A stretch of DNA of 64,000 bases from Pseudomonas sp. Z8(2022) (GCF_025837155.1 NZ_CP107549.1:3596001-3660000), one strand, 5' to 3'. Positions 8,076 to 16,011 are shown, counted from the first letter of the stretch. Notes: generated by a model from the sequence alone, not told the origin. Numbers and translations: made by a program.

Positions 8076-10933
8076 ACCAAACCGTCGCCCAACCTGATCG
8101 TCTTCAGCCTACGGCTTGCACGCTGCTGGCAGCGGTACTGCCAGTTCGCTATGCCATCGGCCCCATTGATCCGCGCCACCCGTCCAGCCTGGACGCTGCC
8201 AGCCTGGGCTTGCCCGCTATCGAGGGACTGTTTCCAGATTTGGGGCCGGATCATCCTCAACTGCATGAACGCCCGCTTGGTTATGTGCCACGCATGCTCC
8301 GTGATGGCTGGCTGTATGTCTGGGATGGCGGCCTGCAGGAGCTGAACGAATACCGAGTCGAAGCGTCCGTGCTCACACCTACGGCACGTGGCGGCCAGGC
8401 ACGGGATAAAACCGCCAGACCTTATCTGATGCTGGCAGCCGGTGTTCCGGTTGCCCTGAGCTGGTCGCCAGTGGAGTGGAGTGCTGAAATCTATACAGAG
8501 GTCAAGCAACAGGCTGCGCGGCGTGAGCGACTGATGCGCACGATCATCCCTGGCGCTTCGCCTTTCAGCGCCACGATCAAGCCACTGCATGCGCAGATCG
8601 GCGATGTGAAGCCGGAGAACTACCGCTGGAGCTGCGCCAGAGAGCCAAAGTATTGGCTGCTGGAAGAGCCACCGCTAAAACCCATGGGCCGTTGCGAGCA
8701 ACAGCACATCGCCCTGGTTGATGATCCATGGGGCGTGCTACTCGACATTGCCTGCCTACTGCGTGCCCGCAATCAGGCGTTCGACAAACTCAACAAGCAC
8801 CGCTATGACGAATGGTCGATGGCCGCTGCGGTCAAATCCATCGGCGAGGGCGACCAGGACATACGCCCGCGCCTTGCTTCGATCATCGACGTTGCGCGCG
8901 TGCAGCGGGTATTGCAGGAGCAAGAGCGCGAGCAGGCCTCGCTGGATCAGGACCGACGGCGACTCGCCGAGCTGTGGGCGGCCTGGTTCACCACCCTGGG
9001 GGGCAGCACACCTGCCGACCTGGAGTCAGCCTGCAACCACTTCGACCTCGGCCAACTCGCCCAGCGCGACATGCTGGAAGCCAGCTTCGCAGCGGCCTGC
9101 CTGGGGCCAGCGGCTACGCCGCCTGGCGTCAAGGCGATCGAAGAGGCGATGAGCCTGCAGAGCCCCAGAGGTGACCTCTGGCTGCTGTTGGCCCTGCTCG
9201 GAGTGAACAGAAAGATCGAGCCAGGTAACCTCAAGCAACTGCTGCATATTCAGGAAGGCGTCGAAGCCGCTGCCGATGTCAGCGCCGCCGCCGCCAGCCT
9301 TTCCCGCGCTACAGCATTGACCCTTGCCCTCAACCTGGGGGCAGAACGGCTGCGGGGTCTTTCCCTCGCAGGCGGTGGCGAGGCCTTGTACGCGGCGCTT
9401 TCCCCCATTCTCATGGGCAATCTGCGCTTGAGCCTGGCCCAGCAAATCAACCAACAGGCCTATAACCTGATCACCGCCATGCTGGCTCGCTCCCAGCAAC
9501 AGTTGGAACTGGTCGAGCTGAGCCCCGCCGATGCTCGCCGCTGGCTGACGGCACAGATGGAACAGGGGCATAACAAAGGACAAGTGCGTAGCCTCAAGAA
9601 CCGTATCGCACAACTGGAGCGCGAGGAGGCCCGTGCGGCCCGTACGGCGGGCACATCGGCGCCAGCGAAAAGCCCCACTGCCGTTCAGGTCGAGGAAGCC
9701 ATCCCGCATCTGCGCGTCATCCCCGCTGCGCAGCCTGCGCCCGCACATCCTCAGCCGGGGTATGGCAGCGATGTGCCACACCCGGCGCCGAGCAAGCCGG
9801 CAACGGCCTTACCGCCCTTGAGCGGCGAAGAGGCCCAAATGCAACTGCCGCGCAATATCCGTGATTTGCTGGATGAGGCGCCGCTAAAGGCGCTGATTAC
9901 GGCGGTGGCTATTTGGAACACTGCAAGCACTGTGAGCACATGGAACGACGCAAGGTCAGCGAAGAACTTTATCGCTATCACAAGTGCATCGATGGCAACG
10001 CTGACAGCCGGTACAGCAGCGTTGCAACAACTTGCAGACTCCAACTGGGAACATCATGTCGCCCAGGCGAGTCATCTTGATGGCAAAGCCCAAGAGTATT
10101 TGGCAAGGGCGCTGGGGCTAGGCGCTGCCGCCATGCTTTTGCAGTCCATCACCGCTGGCATCGACGTGTTCTATTATGGCTGGCATGCGCTGGACGCCTA
10201 TCGAAACGGGGATCTGGATACGGCGGTTGTCAGCACCAGCCTGGCCGGTGCTCAACTGGGCTACGCCCGTATATCGCTCCAGGCCATGCGTGCCATGCGC
10301 GTTGCCCGTAGCGCTGCCCTCGCAGGCGAGGCAGAAGCGCTGGCCACGGGTATTCGCGTGCTCTCCCTGCCACTGCGCCTGAGCCTGGTAGGGCTGACCA
10401 TCACCATCTTTATCGGGCTGATCTCGCTGATCTACACCGAAGATACGCCGCTGGAACAGTGGCTCAAAAAGACCCGCTTCGGCACGCGCCCGGCGGACTG
10501 GTCTGGCGACTTCAACCAGAGCATGCGCGAGTTCTACCGCATCGTCTTGCCGGTCAGCCTCAAGCTCGAACGCTGGAACGACATCAACCCGCGCTCGGGC
10601 CTGATCAATGAACTGCGCCTGGTGCTGCGCCTGCCTGGTCAGCGTGAGTACCGGCAAGGCATGGTCAGCTTCGACGGTTATGAGGAGTGGCAACGCTCCA
10701 CCGGTCTAACGAGCTCTGCCAAACGTTGCATACCGCTGGTCTGGGGTGAGGACGACCCCATTCCACTCGACCCCGACGTTGGCTCCCGCGTGCAGCCCGA
10801 AGCCGATGGCAGTGTGCGCCTGCGCCGCGCCTACCACGAGGACGTCGAGGATCTTGTCGCCATCCGTGGCAGCCTGACCTACCAACCCATCGAAGGGCTG
10901 TACCTGGCGCCTATCGATATCGACCTGAGCTGA
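8072..10933 (+). CDS. T6SS effector with VasX-like N-terminal domain and membrane-inserting C-terminal half
   Basis: 953-aa candidate anti-bacterial effector delivered by the upstream VgrG. Residues ~12-170 resemble the N-terminal domain of VasX/BTH_I2691-type toxins (conserved GYVPRMLRDGWLYVWD). Residues ~280-320 are strongly helical and charged. A Pro/Ala-rich linker spans ~525-590. The C-terminal half carries hydrophobic helices at about 603-628, 632-655, 679-703 and 770-790, suggesting membrane insertion and pore formation as proposed for VasX. The last ~93 residues (861-953, from RQGMVSFDG) form a soluble tip that is duplicated downstream. No nuclease, lipase or peptidase motif was recognised. 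The stop is 2 bp before the first immunity-like gene. Confidence 0.82.
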   Translation: MNQTVAQPDRLQPTACTLLAAVLPVRYAIGPIDPRHPSSLDAASLGLPAIEGLFPDLGPDHPQLHERPLGYVPRMLRDGWLYVWDGGLQELNEYRVEASVLTPTARGGQARDKTARPYLMLAAGVPVALSWSPVEWSAEIYTEVKQQAARRERLMRTIIPGASPFSATIKPLHAQIGDVKPENYRWSCAREPKYWLLEEPPLKPMGRCEQQHIALVDDPWGVLLDIACLLRARNQAFDKLNKHRYDEWSMAAAVKSIGEGDQDIRPRLASIIDVARVQRVLQEQEREQASLDQDRRRLAELWAAWFTTLGGSTPADLESACNHFDLGQLAQRDMLEASFAAACLGPAATPPGVKAIEEAMSLQSPRGDLWLLLALLGVNRKIEPGNLKQLLHIQEGVEAAADVSAAAASLSRATALTLALNLGAERLRGLSLAGGGEALYAALSPILMGNLRLSLAQQINQQAYNLITAMLARSQQQLELVELSPADARRWLTAQMEQGHNKGQVRSLKNRIAQLEREEARAARTAGTSAPAKSPTAVQVEEAIPHLRVIPAAQPAPAHPQPGYGSDVPHPAPSKPATALPPLSGEEAQMQLPRNIRDLLDEAPLKALITAVAIWNTASTVSTWNDARSAKNFIAITSASMATLTAGTAALQQLADSNWEHHVAQASHLDGKAQEYLARALGLGAAAMLLQSITAGIDVFYYGWHALDAYRNGDLDTAVVSTSLAGAQLGYARISLQAMRAMRVARSAALAGEAEALATGIRVLSLPLRLSLVGLTITIFIGLISLIYTEDTPLEQWLKKTRFGTRPADWSGDFNQSMREFYRIVLPVSLKLERWNDINPRSGLINELRLVLRLPGQREYRQGMVSFDGYEEWQRSTGLTSSAKRCIPLVWGEDDPIPLDPDVGSRVQPEADGSVRLRRAYHEDVEDLVAIRGSLTYQPIEGLYLAPIDIDLS

Positions 10934-11883
10934 TCATGATCACTGCTACCGACCACCCTTTTGCCCAACGCCTGGCCCAGTTACCGGATAGTCGTCTACT
11001 CCGTGCTGATCAACCTACCGGCGCTCCGTTGATGTGCATGCCGGAAGTGGAAGAACAGACGGAGCACTATCTGGCCATCGAGCATGGAGATAGTGCAGAT
11101 AGAGGAATGCTGACGGGGGCTCTGGGGTGGGGAATCGGCTTGACCTGTATATTTACAGGATTTTCCGCCTATTTGGATCGAGATACTGAATGGGTTATTT
11201 ACAGTCTAGTTATCAGTCTCGCAGCTTTTATCTTTCCATTCGTATGGGAAGTCCTGCGCCCCATACCACTCCCCATCTTGCTCAATCGCCGCACCCGTGA
11301 GCTGTACTTCGAGCAAGAAGGTGATATTTACCACACTCCCTGGGATGGCATTGCCGCTGCCACCTACGCCTATGGCACAGTAGGCCCCTACACGGCTGGC
11401 ATGCGCCATGCCGCACTCGAAGCTCTGCTGCATCGCTATGGCCACCCTCAGGAGCAGGTGGTGATCAACCTAAGCTCGCCCACTGGAAAGAGCCTGGAGA
11501 TGCAGTTGGGGTTTTGGGAATACCTGCGTGCGTATATGGACAACGGCCCCTGGTTCGATGAGCAAGGGCAACCCAGTGACTCGCCTGAGTTCAACCAGAG
11601 CCTGCTGGCCGTACGCAAGCGCCGTGGCCACTGGACGCGCCTGCAATGGCGTGACATCAAGGAGCAGTATCAAGCCAATGGTGGCCGTAACTTCCTGAGT
11701 GGCTCTGACTTCGTGCTGTTGGTCGGTAGCCTCTTTTTGGCACCTCTCAACGCCATCCAGAACGTCACCTACGCTGTGGCCAAACGCCGTTCGCGTAGCC
11801 AGTGGCCGCAGATGATTCGTGAGCGCCTGCGTGGCGACGGCCCCACCAGTCGGCTGGTGGATCTGGAGCAAGGCCAGGCCTAG
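10652..11883 (+). repeat. Tandem duplication, unit 1 (effector tip plus immunity gene)
   Basis: The last ~282 bp of the effector gene together with the first immunity-like gene recur downstream with a constant offset of 1233 bp (for example the immunity start codons at 10936 and 12169). The unit begins inside the effector at codon ~861. Confidence 0.9.
10936..11883 (+). CDS. Immunity-like membrane protein, copy 1 of the T6SS array
   Basis: 315-aa predicted inner-membrane protein placed directly after the effector (2-bp gap, likely translational coupling), the expected place for the cognate immunity protein. Two hydrophobic helices lie at about residues 59-80 and 86-105 and a third at 258-281; the region between (106-218) is hydrophilic. 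I recall this family being labelled DUF6708, unchecked. Residues 1-58 and 106-218 are nearly identical to the copy at 12169, whereas the membrane segments and residues ~219-281 differ strongly. The DNA for the first two helices is visibly richer in A+T than its flanks. Confidence 0.75.
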   Translation: MITATDHPFAQRLAQLPDSRLLRADQPTGAPLMCMPEVEEQTEHYLAIEHGDSADRGMLTGALGWGIGLTCIFTGFSAYLDRDTEWVIYSLVISLAAFIFPFVWEVLRPIPLPILLNRRTRELYFEQEGDIYHTPWDGIAAATYAYGTVGPYTAGMRHAALEALLHRYGHPQEQVVINLSSPTGKSLEMQLGFWEYLRAYMDNGPWFDEQGQPSDSPEFNQSLLAVRKRRGHWTRLQWRDIKEQYQANGGRNFLSGSDFVLLVGSLFLAPLNAIQNVTYAVAKRRSRSQWPQMIRERLRGDGPTSRLVDLEQGQA

Positions 11884-11893
11884 GCGGCAAAGC

Positions 11894-12166
11894 GTGGTCA
11901 GCTTCGACGGCTACGAAGAGTGGCAACGTTCCACTGATCTCACTAGTTCTGTCAAACGTTGCGTCCCCCTGGTCTGGGGTGAAGATGACCCTATTCCACT
12001 CGATCTGGACGTCGGCACCCGCGTACAACCCGAAGCCGATGGCAGCGTACGCCTGCGCCGCGCCTACCACGAGGACGTCGAGAAACTCATCGCCATCCGT
12101 GGCAGCCTGACCTACCAACCCATCGAAGGGCTGTACCTGGCGCCTATCGATATCGACCTGAGCTGA
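11894..12166 (+). pseudogene. Orphan effector C-terminal tip (duplicate of residues 864-953)
   Basis: An open 90-codon segment, from a possible GTG at 11894, reproduces the C-terminal tip of the effector: VSFDGYEEWQRST through EGLYLAPIDIDLS, with only scattered substitutions (for example GLTSSAK to DLTSSVK and VEDLVA to VEKLIA). It lacks the rest of the toxin and cannot be delivered on its own. It may be inert, a reservoir for recombination into the full-length effector, or a translational leader for the next immunity gene, whose ATG is 2 bp beyond its stop. The frame is intact, so it is either recent or kept by selection. Confidence 0.8.
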
Positions 12167-12168
12167 TC

Positions 12169-13116
12169 ATGACCACTGCTACCGACCACCCTTTTGCCCA
12201 ACGCTTGGCCCAGTTACCGGACAGCCGCCTGCTCCGTGCCGATCAACCTACCGGCGCTGCGTTGATGTGCATGCCGGAAGTGGAAGAACAGACGGAGCAC
12301 TATCTGGCCATTGAGCATGGTGATAGTGCTGATCGAGGGATGTGGACTGGTGCCTTGGGGGGGGTGGCCGGTTTTTTTTGGGGAGTTTTTTCCCTAGCCC
12401 TCTATCTAGATCATCGACCTGAACAAGCGCTAACCACTTTATTGGTCGGACTTGCTTTCTTTACGGTGCCATTCATTTGGGAAGTCCTACGCCCCATGCC
12501 ACTCCCCATCCTGCTCAATCGCCGCACCCGCGAGCTGTACTTCGAGCAAGAAGGCGAGATTTACCACACTCCTTGGGACGGTATCGCCGCAGCCACCTAT
12601 GCCTATGGCACGGTCGGCCCCTATACGGCCGGCATGCGCCATGCCGCACTCGAAGCCTTGCTGCACCGCTATGGTCATCCTCAGGATCAGGTGGTGATCA
12701 ACCTAGGCTCGCCTATAGGCAAGAGCCTGGAGATGCAATTGGGATTCTGGGAGTATCTGCGCGCCTATATGGACAATGGCCCCTGGTTCGATGAGCAAGG
12801 ACGACACAGTGACTCGCCTGAACATCTACAGGCTTTTCAGGAAGTGCGTAACAGCAAGGGACAGTCGGTGCGCCTGTACTGGGGGCTGATCAAAGAGGAA
12901 TACAAAGCCAACAAGGGCCGCAACTTTCTCAGCTATGCCGACTTCATGTTGCTGTTCGGCAGCATGATGCTACTGCCCGTGCGTATCCTGCAGAACTTCA
13001 CCTACGCCATGGCCAAACGCCGTTCGCGTAGCCAGTGGCCGCAGATGATTCGCGAACGCCTGCGTGCCGACGGCCCCACCAGTCGACTGGTAGATATGGA
13101 GCAAGGCCAGGCATAG
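12169..13116 (+). CDS. Immunity-like membrane protein, copy 2 of the T6SS array
   Basis: 315-aa paralogue of the protein at 10936. Residues 1-58 differ at only two positions and 106-218 at about seven, but the helix pair at 59-105 (GALGGVAGFFWGVFSLALYL and following) and the stretch 219-281 are largely replaced. This pattern fits a change of toxin specificity confined to the membrane part. The coding sequence for the first helix contains a run of 8 G (12357-12364), 8 T (12372-12379) and 6 T (12386-12391), unusual for this genome and prone to slippage. Presumed to protect against a variant of the effector tip; function inferred from position and similarity. Confidence 0.75.
   Translation: MTTATDHPFAQRLAQLPDSRLLRADQPTGAALMCMPEVEEQTEHYLAIEHGDSADRGMWTGALGGVAGFFWGVFSLALYLDHRPEQALTTLLVGLAFFTVPFIWEVLRPMPLPILLNRRTRELYFEQEGEIYHTPWDGIAAATYAYGTVGPYTAGMRHAALEALLHRYGHPQDQVVINLGSPIGKSLEMQLGFWEYLRAYMDNGPWFDEQGRHSDSPEHLQAFQEVRNSKGQSVRLYWGLIKEEYKANKGRNFLSYADFMLLFGSMMLLPVRILQNFTYAMAKRRSRSQWPQMIRERLRADGPTSRLVDMEQGQA
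12357..12391 (+). repeat. Homopolymer tracts (G8, T8, T6) inside immunity copy 2
   Basis: Three single-base runs fall within 35 bp of the codons for the first membrane helix of the second immunity-like protein. A one-base change in any run would shift the frame near residue 65 of 315. Confidence 0.85.
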
Positions 13117-13302
13117 GTGGCAGGGCTGGAGAACGTGATCGGTGGCCCGCGCGGGCTTGCCTACACCCTTGGCCCCAGCGGGCTGCTGAGTGATGGTGAG
13201 GTGATCGAACTGCGCGCCGACGACCCGACCACGGAGCTGGATCGCGCCACGTCCCACCGCCTGGACGGCACCGTCTATCTGCAACCCAAGGACACCGTAT
13301 GA
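13117..13302 (+). pseudogene. Second orphan effector tip of a different sequence type
   Basis: A 61-codon open segment starts with GTG immediately after the stop of immunity copy 2 and ends in a TGA overlapping the next ATG (ATGA at 13299). The product (MAGLENVIGG through VYLQPKDTV) is not a copy of the main tip, but its end (LDGTVYLQPKD) resembles the main tip's end (IEGLYLAPID) and it stands in the same tip-then-immunity order. I read it as the displaced C-terminus of another effector variant. It is too short to be a toxin alone. A genuine small gene cannot be ruled out. Confidence 0.6.
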
Positions 13303-14237
13303 GCCAACCCGCAGCCGGCAGCAGCCGCAAAGGCCTGTTTTCCCGTGACGACTACCTGGCCCCGCCGCATATCCCAACCGGTCAACCTCCCAAGGATGTG
13401 CTCAATACCATCTGGCGCAAGAACGAGGTGTTTCTCGATATCGGCTCGTACAGCATTGGCTCGGCGGTAATGGTGATATGGCCAGCGCTATTGCTTGCAG
13501 TTCTGATTCTATGGAATACGGGAGGGTTTGTCGGGCGAAATACTGGCTTGACGATACTCTTTTCCATAATGCTTGGTATCCCCATCCTGATCTTGCTGCA
13601 TAGCCTGACCCAGCCTGTACCGCCCCCAGTGCGCTTCAACCGCCAACGCCGCGAAGTCTGCGTGCCGCAAAAGGATGGCAGCTATTGGATCGTTCCCTGG
13701 GAACAGGTAACCGCTGCCGCCACTGCCGTTTCCTCGGTTGGCCAGCATGGCAAGACCACCCAGGCTCTACTGGTGGTTGGCTTCACCAACCCCGACCCGA
13801 ATGCCAGGGATGAGGATAAGCATTTCAGCCTGGGGTTCAGTTGTGGAGGTGGCACCACCGCCATGCGCTTATGGGAGTGTATGCGCAGCTATATGGAGAT
13901 TGGCCCGGAAGCGGTGTCCGACAATACCTATCGCCTCAGACGCAGCAAGGGCATCTGGGCCACCTACATTGATGACCTGGTCGAAGCAGCTCGGCGCAAA
14001 GGCTGGTTTCTAGCATTGCTGTGGGAAGGTTTTTGCGGTTTGGTTGTATTCAATACATTGCTTATAGATTTGATCGAACGGAAAAAACTCTCCCCCCCTC
14101 CCGACCTGACCGACCCAGCTATCGTCGAATGGTCACAACCCTTGCCGCCAGAACAATGGGCCAAGCGCTCCCCGGAATTGGAGCGCGCCATTGCAGAGCG
14201 CGAGGCTGAGCTGGCAAGCGAGCAAGCTACCGCATGA
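13299..14237 (+). CDS. Divergent immunity-like membrane protein, copy 3 of the T6SS array
   Basis: 312-aa predicted membrane protein, a distant relative of the proteins at 10936 and 12169: same length, same order of parts, and shared landmarks such as VRFNRQRREV (compare ILLNRRTREL), WIVPWEQVTAAAT (compare YHTPWDGIAAAT) and LWECMRSYME (compare FWEYLRAYMD). Hydrophobic helices lie at about residues 50-72 and 80-100, with a weaker one near 230-255. The C-terminus is a charged helix. Its ATG overlaps the stop of the orphan tip at 13117, and its own stop overlaps the start of a truncated repeat of itself (ATGA at 14234). Probable immunity protein for a different effector variant. Confidence 0.7.
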   Translation: MSQPAAGSSRKGLFSRDDYLAPPHIPTGQPPKDVLNTIWRKNEVFLDIGSYSIGSAVMVIWPALLLAVLILWNTGGFVGRNTGLTILFSIMLGIPILILLHSLTQPVPPPVRFNRQRREVCVPQKDGSYWIVPWEQVTAAATAVSSVGQHGKTTQALLVVGFTNPDPNARDEDKHFSLGFSCGGGTTAMRLWECMRSYMEIGPEAVSDNTYRLRRSKGIWATYIDDLVEAARRKGWFLALLWEGFCGLVVFNTLLIDLIERKKLSPPPDLTDPAIVEWSQPLPPEQWAKRSPELERAIAEREAELASEQATA

Positions 14238-14474
14238 GCCAACCCGCAGCCGGTAGCAGCCGCAAAGGCCTGTTCTCCCGTGACGACTACCTGGCCCCGC
14301 CGCATATCCCCACCGGCCAATCGCCCAAGGAAATGGGGTAGAACCCCCTACGCCATGGCCAAACGCCGCTCGCGTAGCCAGTGGCCTCAAATAATCCGTG
14401 AGCGCCTACGGGCAGATGGCCCAACCAGCCGGCTGGTTGATTTGGAGCCAACGAGTTCCGACATAGTCGTTTAG
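14234..14474 (+). pseudogene. Chimeric remnant: 5' end of immunity copy 3 joined to 3' end of a copy 1/2-type gene
   Basis: From 14234 the first 29 codons repeat the start of the gene at 13299 (MSQPAAGSSRKGLFSRDDYL onward) and end in a TAG at 14339. From about 14349 the sequence switches to the 3' end of the copy 1/2 gene (YAMAKRRSRSQW through TSRLVDLE) in another frame, followed by a short unrelated tail ending at 14474. Neither half can give a full protein. This is the scar of a deletion or recombination between array members and marks the distal end of the island, 40 bp before cueR. Confidence 0.85.
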
Positions 14475-14513
14475 CGTTATCCTGCGCAACGACTCAATGG
14501 CTAGAGTTTTCAT

Positions 14514-14945
14514 ATGAACATCGGCGAAGCCGCCAAACACACCGGCCTGAGCGCCAAGATGATTCGCTACTACGAGTCCATCGGACTGCTGCCCCATGCC
14601 GGGCGGTCGGAGAGTGGCTATCGGCAGTACAACGCAGACGACCTGCATCGCCTGGCCTTCATCAAGCGCGCACGGGATCTGGGATTTTCTCTCGAGGAGG
14701 TTGGCAAACTGCTGGCCCTGTGGCAGGACAAGCGGCGCGCCAGTGCCGATGTAAAGGCGCTGGCCGAGGAGCATATCGCCGAGTTGGAGCGCAAGATCAC
14801 CGAGATGAGCGCCTTGCGCGATACGCTGGTGGAGCTGGCGAACAGTTGCCAGGGTAACGACCGGCCGGACTGCCCGATCCTGAAGGGCATCGAACAGGGT
14901 GTGGGCTGTAGCACCTCCAACTGCGTGCATGGAGGCACCAAGTAG
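14514..14945 (+). CDS. cueR: Copper-responsive MerR-family regulator CueR
   Basis: 143-aa Cu(I)-sensing activator of copper export genes. The N-terminal winged helix ([20 protein letters not shown], then [16 protein letters not shown]) is the MerR DNA-binding domain; a dimerisation helix covers about residues 75-110. The metal loop has cysteines spaced as in CueR ([12 protein letters not shown], residues ~112-123), and a further CSTSNC sits near the end. It should act on the dyads at 2462-2484 and 2935-2955. Its stop codon TAG (14943-14945) lies inside a repeat element. The T6SS array separates it from copA, though the two are often neighbours in pseudomonads. Confidence 0.92.
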   Translation: MNIGEAAKHTGLSAKMIRYYESIGLLPHAGRSESGYRQYNADDLHRLAFIKRARDLGFSLEEVGKLLALWQDKRRASADVKALAEEHIAELERKITEMSALRDTLVELANSCQGNDRPDCPILKGIEQGVGCSTSNCVHGGTK

Positions 14946-14999
14946 CCCGGATGTAATCCGGGGAAGCTGCCAAAACACCCCGGATTTTATCCGGGCTAC
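14942..14999. repeat. Palindromic element with arms containing GTAGCCCGGAT
   Basis: Two 22-base arms (14942-14963 and 14978-14999), each beginning or ending with the GTAGCCCGGAT core and complementary except for two bases, flank a 14-bp centre. The left arm overlaps the stop codon of cueR. This is a dispersed intergenic repeat common in Pseudomonas and can fold into a strong hairpin, possibly ending the cueR message. Confidence 0.8.
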
Positions 15000-15024
15000 G
15001 ATTTATGCGCGTATGGAGACCCTG

Positions 15025-15110
15025 GTAGCCCGGATGCAATCGGGGGCATGCCAACGTCGCTACAGGACGTGGTTAGGCCCACAACGCCAGGTGCGCGCGG
15101 CGTACCCTAC
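15025..15110. repeat. Further intergenic repeat half-elements
   Basis: A third, imperfect GTAGCCCGGATGCAATC arm is at 15025-15046. The stretch 15091-15110 (GTGCGCGCGGCGTACCCTAC) is the complement of another dispersed Pseudomonas repeat, usually seen as GTAGGGTGCGCCGYGCGCAC. No gene is seen here. Confidence 0.55.
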
Positions 15111-15123
15111 GGAGTAGAGCCGT

Positions 15124-16011
15124 TCAGCGCATCCAGGGCGGTATCGGCTCAGCGTCCCTGGGTTCGTCTTCGGCGTTGAGCAGGGCCTGCTTCTTCGCTT
15201 CCTCGGCCAGGGCGGCCTTGATCTCGCGCATCACCGCGTCGATATCGGCAGCGTCCTCGGGCTCGGCGAACTCACCGGTCAACTGTGTATCTGGCTGCAG
15301 TTTGCCGGCCTCGTAGAGCGCCCACATTTCCTTGGCGTACTTGGTGTACTTCAGCTCCGGGGCAAACTGGCCGAAGTACTCGGCCATGTTGCGCACATCA
15401 CGCTCCAGCATGCTGAAGGCGTGGTTGTTGGCGGCGGCATCCACCGCCTGCGGCAGGTCAATGATCACCGGGCCTTCGGGTCCAAGCAGCACGTTGAATT
15501 CCGACAGGTCGCCATGCACCAAGCCGGCGCAGAGCATCTTGACGATCTCCTGGATCATGAAGGCGTGAAATTCGCGAGCATCGTCAGGGTGCAGGTCGAC
15601 GTCATTGAGTCGTGGCGCAACGTCACCCTCACCGTCACCCACCAGCTCCATCAGCAATACGCCATCGAGAAAGTCATAGGGTTTGGGCACCCGTACGCCG
15701 GCATTGGCCAGGCGGAAGAGAGCAGCGACTTCGGCATTCTGCCAGGCCTGCTCCTGCTCCTTGCGCCCGTACTTGCTGCCCTTGGCCATGGCTCGCGCCT
15801 GCCGGCTGCCACGCACCTTGCGCCCTTCCTGATACTCGGATGCCTGGCGGAAGCTGCGTTTGTTGGCTTCCTTGTAGACCTTGGCACAGCGCAGCTCGTC
15901 GCCACAGCGCACCACATACACCGCTGCTTCCTTGCCACTCATCAGCGGTCGCAGCACCTCGTCCACCAGGCCATCCTCGACCAGGGGTTCAATACGTTTG
16001 GGCGTCTTCAT
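15124..16011 (-). CDS. RIO-family serine/threonine protein kinase
   Basis: 295-aa atypical protein kinase of the RIO1 type. The start at 16011 (MKTPKRIEPL) is preferred to an upstream in-frame ATG. A glycine loop is replaced by the RIO form (SGKEAAVYVV, residues ~24-33), with the ATP-binding lysine in CAKVYKE. The catalytic loop reads VHGDLSEFNVLL near residue 165 and the metal-binding motif IIDLPQAVD follows; both are diagnostic of RIO kinases. The C-terminal ~60 residues are acidic and helical. Bacterial members are widespread in Pseudomonas but their substrates are poorly known. It stands alone, with no obvious functional partner next to it. Confidence 0.9.
   Translation of the reverse strand: MKTPKRIEPLVEDGLVDEVLRPLMSGKEAAVYVVRCGDELRCAKVYKEANKRSFRQASEYQEGRKVRGSRQARAMAKGSKYGRKEQEQAWQNAEVAALFRLANAGVRVPKPYDFLDGVLLMELVGDGEGDVAPRLNDVDLHPDDAREFHAFMIQEIVKMLCAGLVHGDLSEFNVLLGPEGPVIIDLPQAVDAAANNHAFSMLERDVRNMAEYFGQFAPELKYTKYAKEMWALYEAGKLQPDTQLTGEFAEPEDAADIDAVMREIKAALAEEAKKQALLNAEDEPRDAEPIPPWMR

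Larger units (their letters stand above)
11885..13116 (+). repeat. Tandem duplication, unit 2 (orphan tip plus second immunity gene)
   Basis: Second copy of the 1233-bp tip-plus-immunity unit. It starts 2 bp after the stop codon of immunity copy 1. The TGA, 2-bp gap, ATG arrangement between tip and immunity gene is preserved. Most bases are the same as in unit 1 except in the membrane-helix and 219-281 coding parts of the immunity gene. Confidence 0.9.

Noticed and set aside
11819..11893. Upstream extension of the orphan tip frame into immunity copy 1
   Set aside because: These codons are the immunity gene read in another frame; similarity to the effector begins only after its stop codon.
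14946..15117. Repeated GTAGCCCGGAT arms considered as a CRISPR array
   Set aside because: The arms are inverted and irregularly spaced, with no constant repeat-spacer pattern and no cas genes in the window.
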